The position numbers were made by a program, and so were the translations under genes. 7,079 nt of DNA from CALACW01 sp002431305 (GTDB taxonomy: Bacteria; Bacillota; Clostridia; Oscillospirales; Acutalibacteraceae): the NCBI GenBank assembly GCA_937890355.1, contig CALACW010000079.1, positions 1 through 7,079 on the forward strand, written 5' to 3'. The notes under the pieces are model-generated. The model saw only the letters and a program-made list of their open reading frames with translations, made no database searches and was not told the DNA's origin. This document shows positions 6,119 to 7,079 of the stretch, in pieces (position 1 is the stretch's first letter; each line of letters opens with the position of its first letter).

Positions 6119-6976
6119 CTATCCCTCCTTTATCATCTGAATTATCGCGTCGGCGATTATTTTTCCCGCGGATGCGGGGGCGGTCTTGCCGGGGAGAGAA
6201 CTTGCCTTTATAACCTTGATATCCATTTCGCGCGCGGATTCGAAATCAACACCGAACGGTGCGGAAGCAACCTCGATTATCAGCGTTTCGCGTTTTACGC
6301 GGTTGAGAACGTCTCTGCCGATAACGGGCGCGGGAACGGTGTTTATTATGATGTCGAATTCGTCCGCATGAGAGCTTAAATCCTTTAAAAAACATACCCT
6401 GTGACCGTCGGCTTTCGCCTTTGCGCACTGCGCGGGGCTTCTTACCGCGACGGTGACAGAACAGTTCATGGCTTTTAATAAATTTGCGATTGCCTCCCCG
6501 CATTTGCCGTAGCCGGTTACCGCCGCGCCCGACGAATGAATCGTAAACGGAACGTTGTCTTTTATGACGGAAACAACGCCCTCCGCGGTCGGGACTGCAT
6601 TTGCAAACGCCAGGTCTTCGCGTTTAAAATAATCATGAACGCCCGCACCCTTCATTTCGAGAGCGGTTCTGAATTTGTCGTCTATCATTCCCGCAAAAAT
6701 AATGTCCCCGTTTTCAACGCAGTCGGTGAATGATGAAAACGTCAGATCCTTCTCGCTCATGGACGTGTTAACGCTCTGACGGTCACGGCTGACGGGGAGC
6801 GGGAGAATTATATATCTGCTTTTTCTGATAAGATTCTTTAAATTCTCTTTTGTGTTCGCTTCGCTCGGCGTGAGGAATACGGAACGCACCCTGTAACCGA
6901 GACTCTTAAGATATTTTTCCATATATATCTGCCGCAGGTCTCCGCCCGCGATGAGAAATTCGTAGTCTTTATTCAT
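6119..6976 (-). CDS. dpaA: Dipicolinate synthase subunit A
   Basis: A 285-residue SpoVFA-type subunit, the NAD(P)-dependent dehydrogenase-like half of dipicolinate synthase, made in the mother cell during sporulation. Features: N-terminal FLIAGGDLRQ (7-16), typical of the family; IILPLPVSRD (56-65); FKREDLAFANAVPTAEG (117-133); a Rossmann dinucleotide-binding motif GYGKCG (155-160); DIIINTVPAPVIG (208-220); and SLPGKTAPASAGKI (260-273). All have clear counterparts in B. subtilis SpoVFA as remembered. The ATG at 6982 is in frame but only 1 base from AGGAGG. The next ATG at 6976 sits 7 bases from it and is the better start. dpaB follows after 1 base. In Bacillus the operon depends on sigma-K, but no convincing sigma-K promoter could be placed here. 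The ribosome site is sequestered in a possible hairpin (6979-7018), and the leader begins just beyond an element end. Confidence 0.95.
   Translation of the reverse strand: MNKDYEFLIAGGDLRQIYMEKYLKSLGYRVRSVFLTPSEANTKENLKNLIRKSRYIILPLPVSRDRQSVNTSMSEKDLTFSSFTDCVENGDIIFAGMIDDKFRTALEMKGAGVHDYFKREDLAFANAVPTAEGVVSVIKDNVPFTIHSSGAAVTGYGKCGEAIANLLKAMNCSVTVAVRSPAQCAKAKADGHRVCFLKDLSSHADEFDIIINTVPAPVIGRDVLNRVKRETLIIEVASAPFGVDFESAREMDIKVIKASSLPGKTAPASAGKIIADAIIQMIKEG
6122..6130 (-). promoter_or_regulatory. Ribosome-binding site of dpaB inside dpaA
   Basis: AAGGAGGGA on the minus strand lies in the last codons of dpaA, about 5 bases before the dpaB ATG at 6117. It is a strong site that supports coupled translation of the two subunits. 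Confidence 0.9.
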
Positions 6977-6978
6977 AT

Positions 6979-7018
6979 ACATTCCTCCTGTTTCAGTCTA
7001 TGACGAAAGAAGGAATGT
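6979..7018 (-). promoter_or_regulatory. Leader hairpin burying the dpaA ribosome-binding site
   Basis: On the minus strand ACATTCCTTCT (7018-7008) pairs with AGGAGGAATGT (6989-6979) over 11 positions, one of them G-U, around an 18-base loop. The downstream arm contains the entire Shine-Dalgarno AGGAGG (6989-6984). The ATG at 6976 follows 2 bases after the stem. Confidence 0.55.
6984..6989 (-). promoter_or_regulatory. Ribosome-binding site that decides the dpaA start
   Basis: AGGAGG on the minus strand is 1 base from the ATG at 6982 but 7 bases from the ATG at 6976. The spacing selects 6976 as the start codon. Confidence 0.85.
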
Positions 7019-7024
7019 TGACAC

Positions 7025-7079
7025 AAACAATAATTTATCGCACAAATTAATTATAAGGAATGAACAAATTATGTAGGGG
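7025..7079 (-). mobile_element. MITE-like inverted-repeat element, partial copy 4 (inverted orientation)
   Basis: This is the exact reverse complement of the right end of copy 3 (5496-5550). It has the outer terminus AAACAATAATTTATCG (7025-7040) and the first bases of the palindromic arm (TGTAGGGG, from 7072). The window ends inside it. It lies directly upstream of dpaA, only six bases from the leader hairpin. Confidence 0.8.

Noticed and set aside
6994..7002. CATAGACTG on the minus strand, like a sigma-K -10 (CATAnnnTA), for dpaA
   Set aside because: The last position does not match, the nearest AC upstream is only about 14 bases away, and the implied transcript would start inside the Shine-Dalgarno.

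Overview
The window looks like chromosome from an anaerobic, endospore-forming Firmicute of the class Clostridia, probably a gut or rumen member of the Oscillospiraceae/Ruminococcaceae type. This is an inference from three things: both subunits of spore dipicolinate synthase, a secreted dockerin-bearing protein, and strong AAGGAG-type ribosome sites with consensus sigma-A promoters. Intergenic DNA is clearly more AT-rich than the genes. No rRNA, tRNA, CRISPR array, phage gene or transposase gene was seen.

Layout: (1) 1-90 is part of an inverted-repeat element. (2) 90-1574 (-) is a secreted protein with an N-terminal dockerin, a probable BIG2 (Ig-like) domain and a C-terminal CHAP-like cysteine hydrolase. 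(3) 1575-1723 holds two back-to-back sigma-A promoters. (4) 1724-4449 (+) is a two-gene operon: a ComEC-like metallo-beta-lactamase-fold hydrolase and a PHP-domain hydrolase, ending in a strong, probably bidirectional terminator. (5) A second element copy fills most of 4531-4735. (6) 4817-5263 (-) encodes a 148-residue helical protein of unknown function whose Shine-Dalgarno lies inside a hairpin. (7) A complete element copy spans 5315-5550. (8) 5542-6976 (-) is dpaA-dpaB (spoVFA-spoVFB), which make dipicolinate for the spore core. (9) 7025-7079 is the edge of a fourth element copy.

The most unusual content is non-coding. A MITE-like family of about 235 bp occurs four times: two copies point one way (4.5 and 5.3 kb) and two the other way (window start and end). 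It has nested inverted repeats: an outer AT-rich terminus and an inner 25-bp arm that is itself an almost perfect palindrome. The copies touch genes closely. One supplies the dpaB stop codon, one directly follows the dockerin gene stop, and the 148-residue gene and dpaA both start just after an element end. In those two leaders a hairpin between the element and the start codon buries the ribosome-binding site. A perfect 55-bp inverted repeat, running off the window end, brackets dpaA-dpaB.

The genes do not form one obvious pathway. dpaA-dpaB is a sporulation unit. The MBL-PHP pair looks like one functional unit of unknown substrate. The dockerin protein is extracellular. No complete new defence or metabolic system is evident; the element family and the paired translation-control hairpins are the best candidates for something undescribed.
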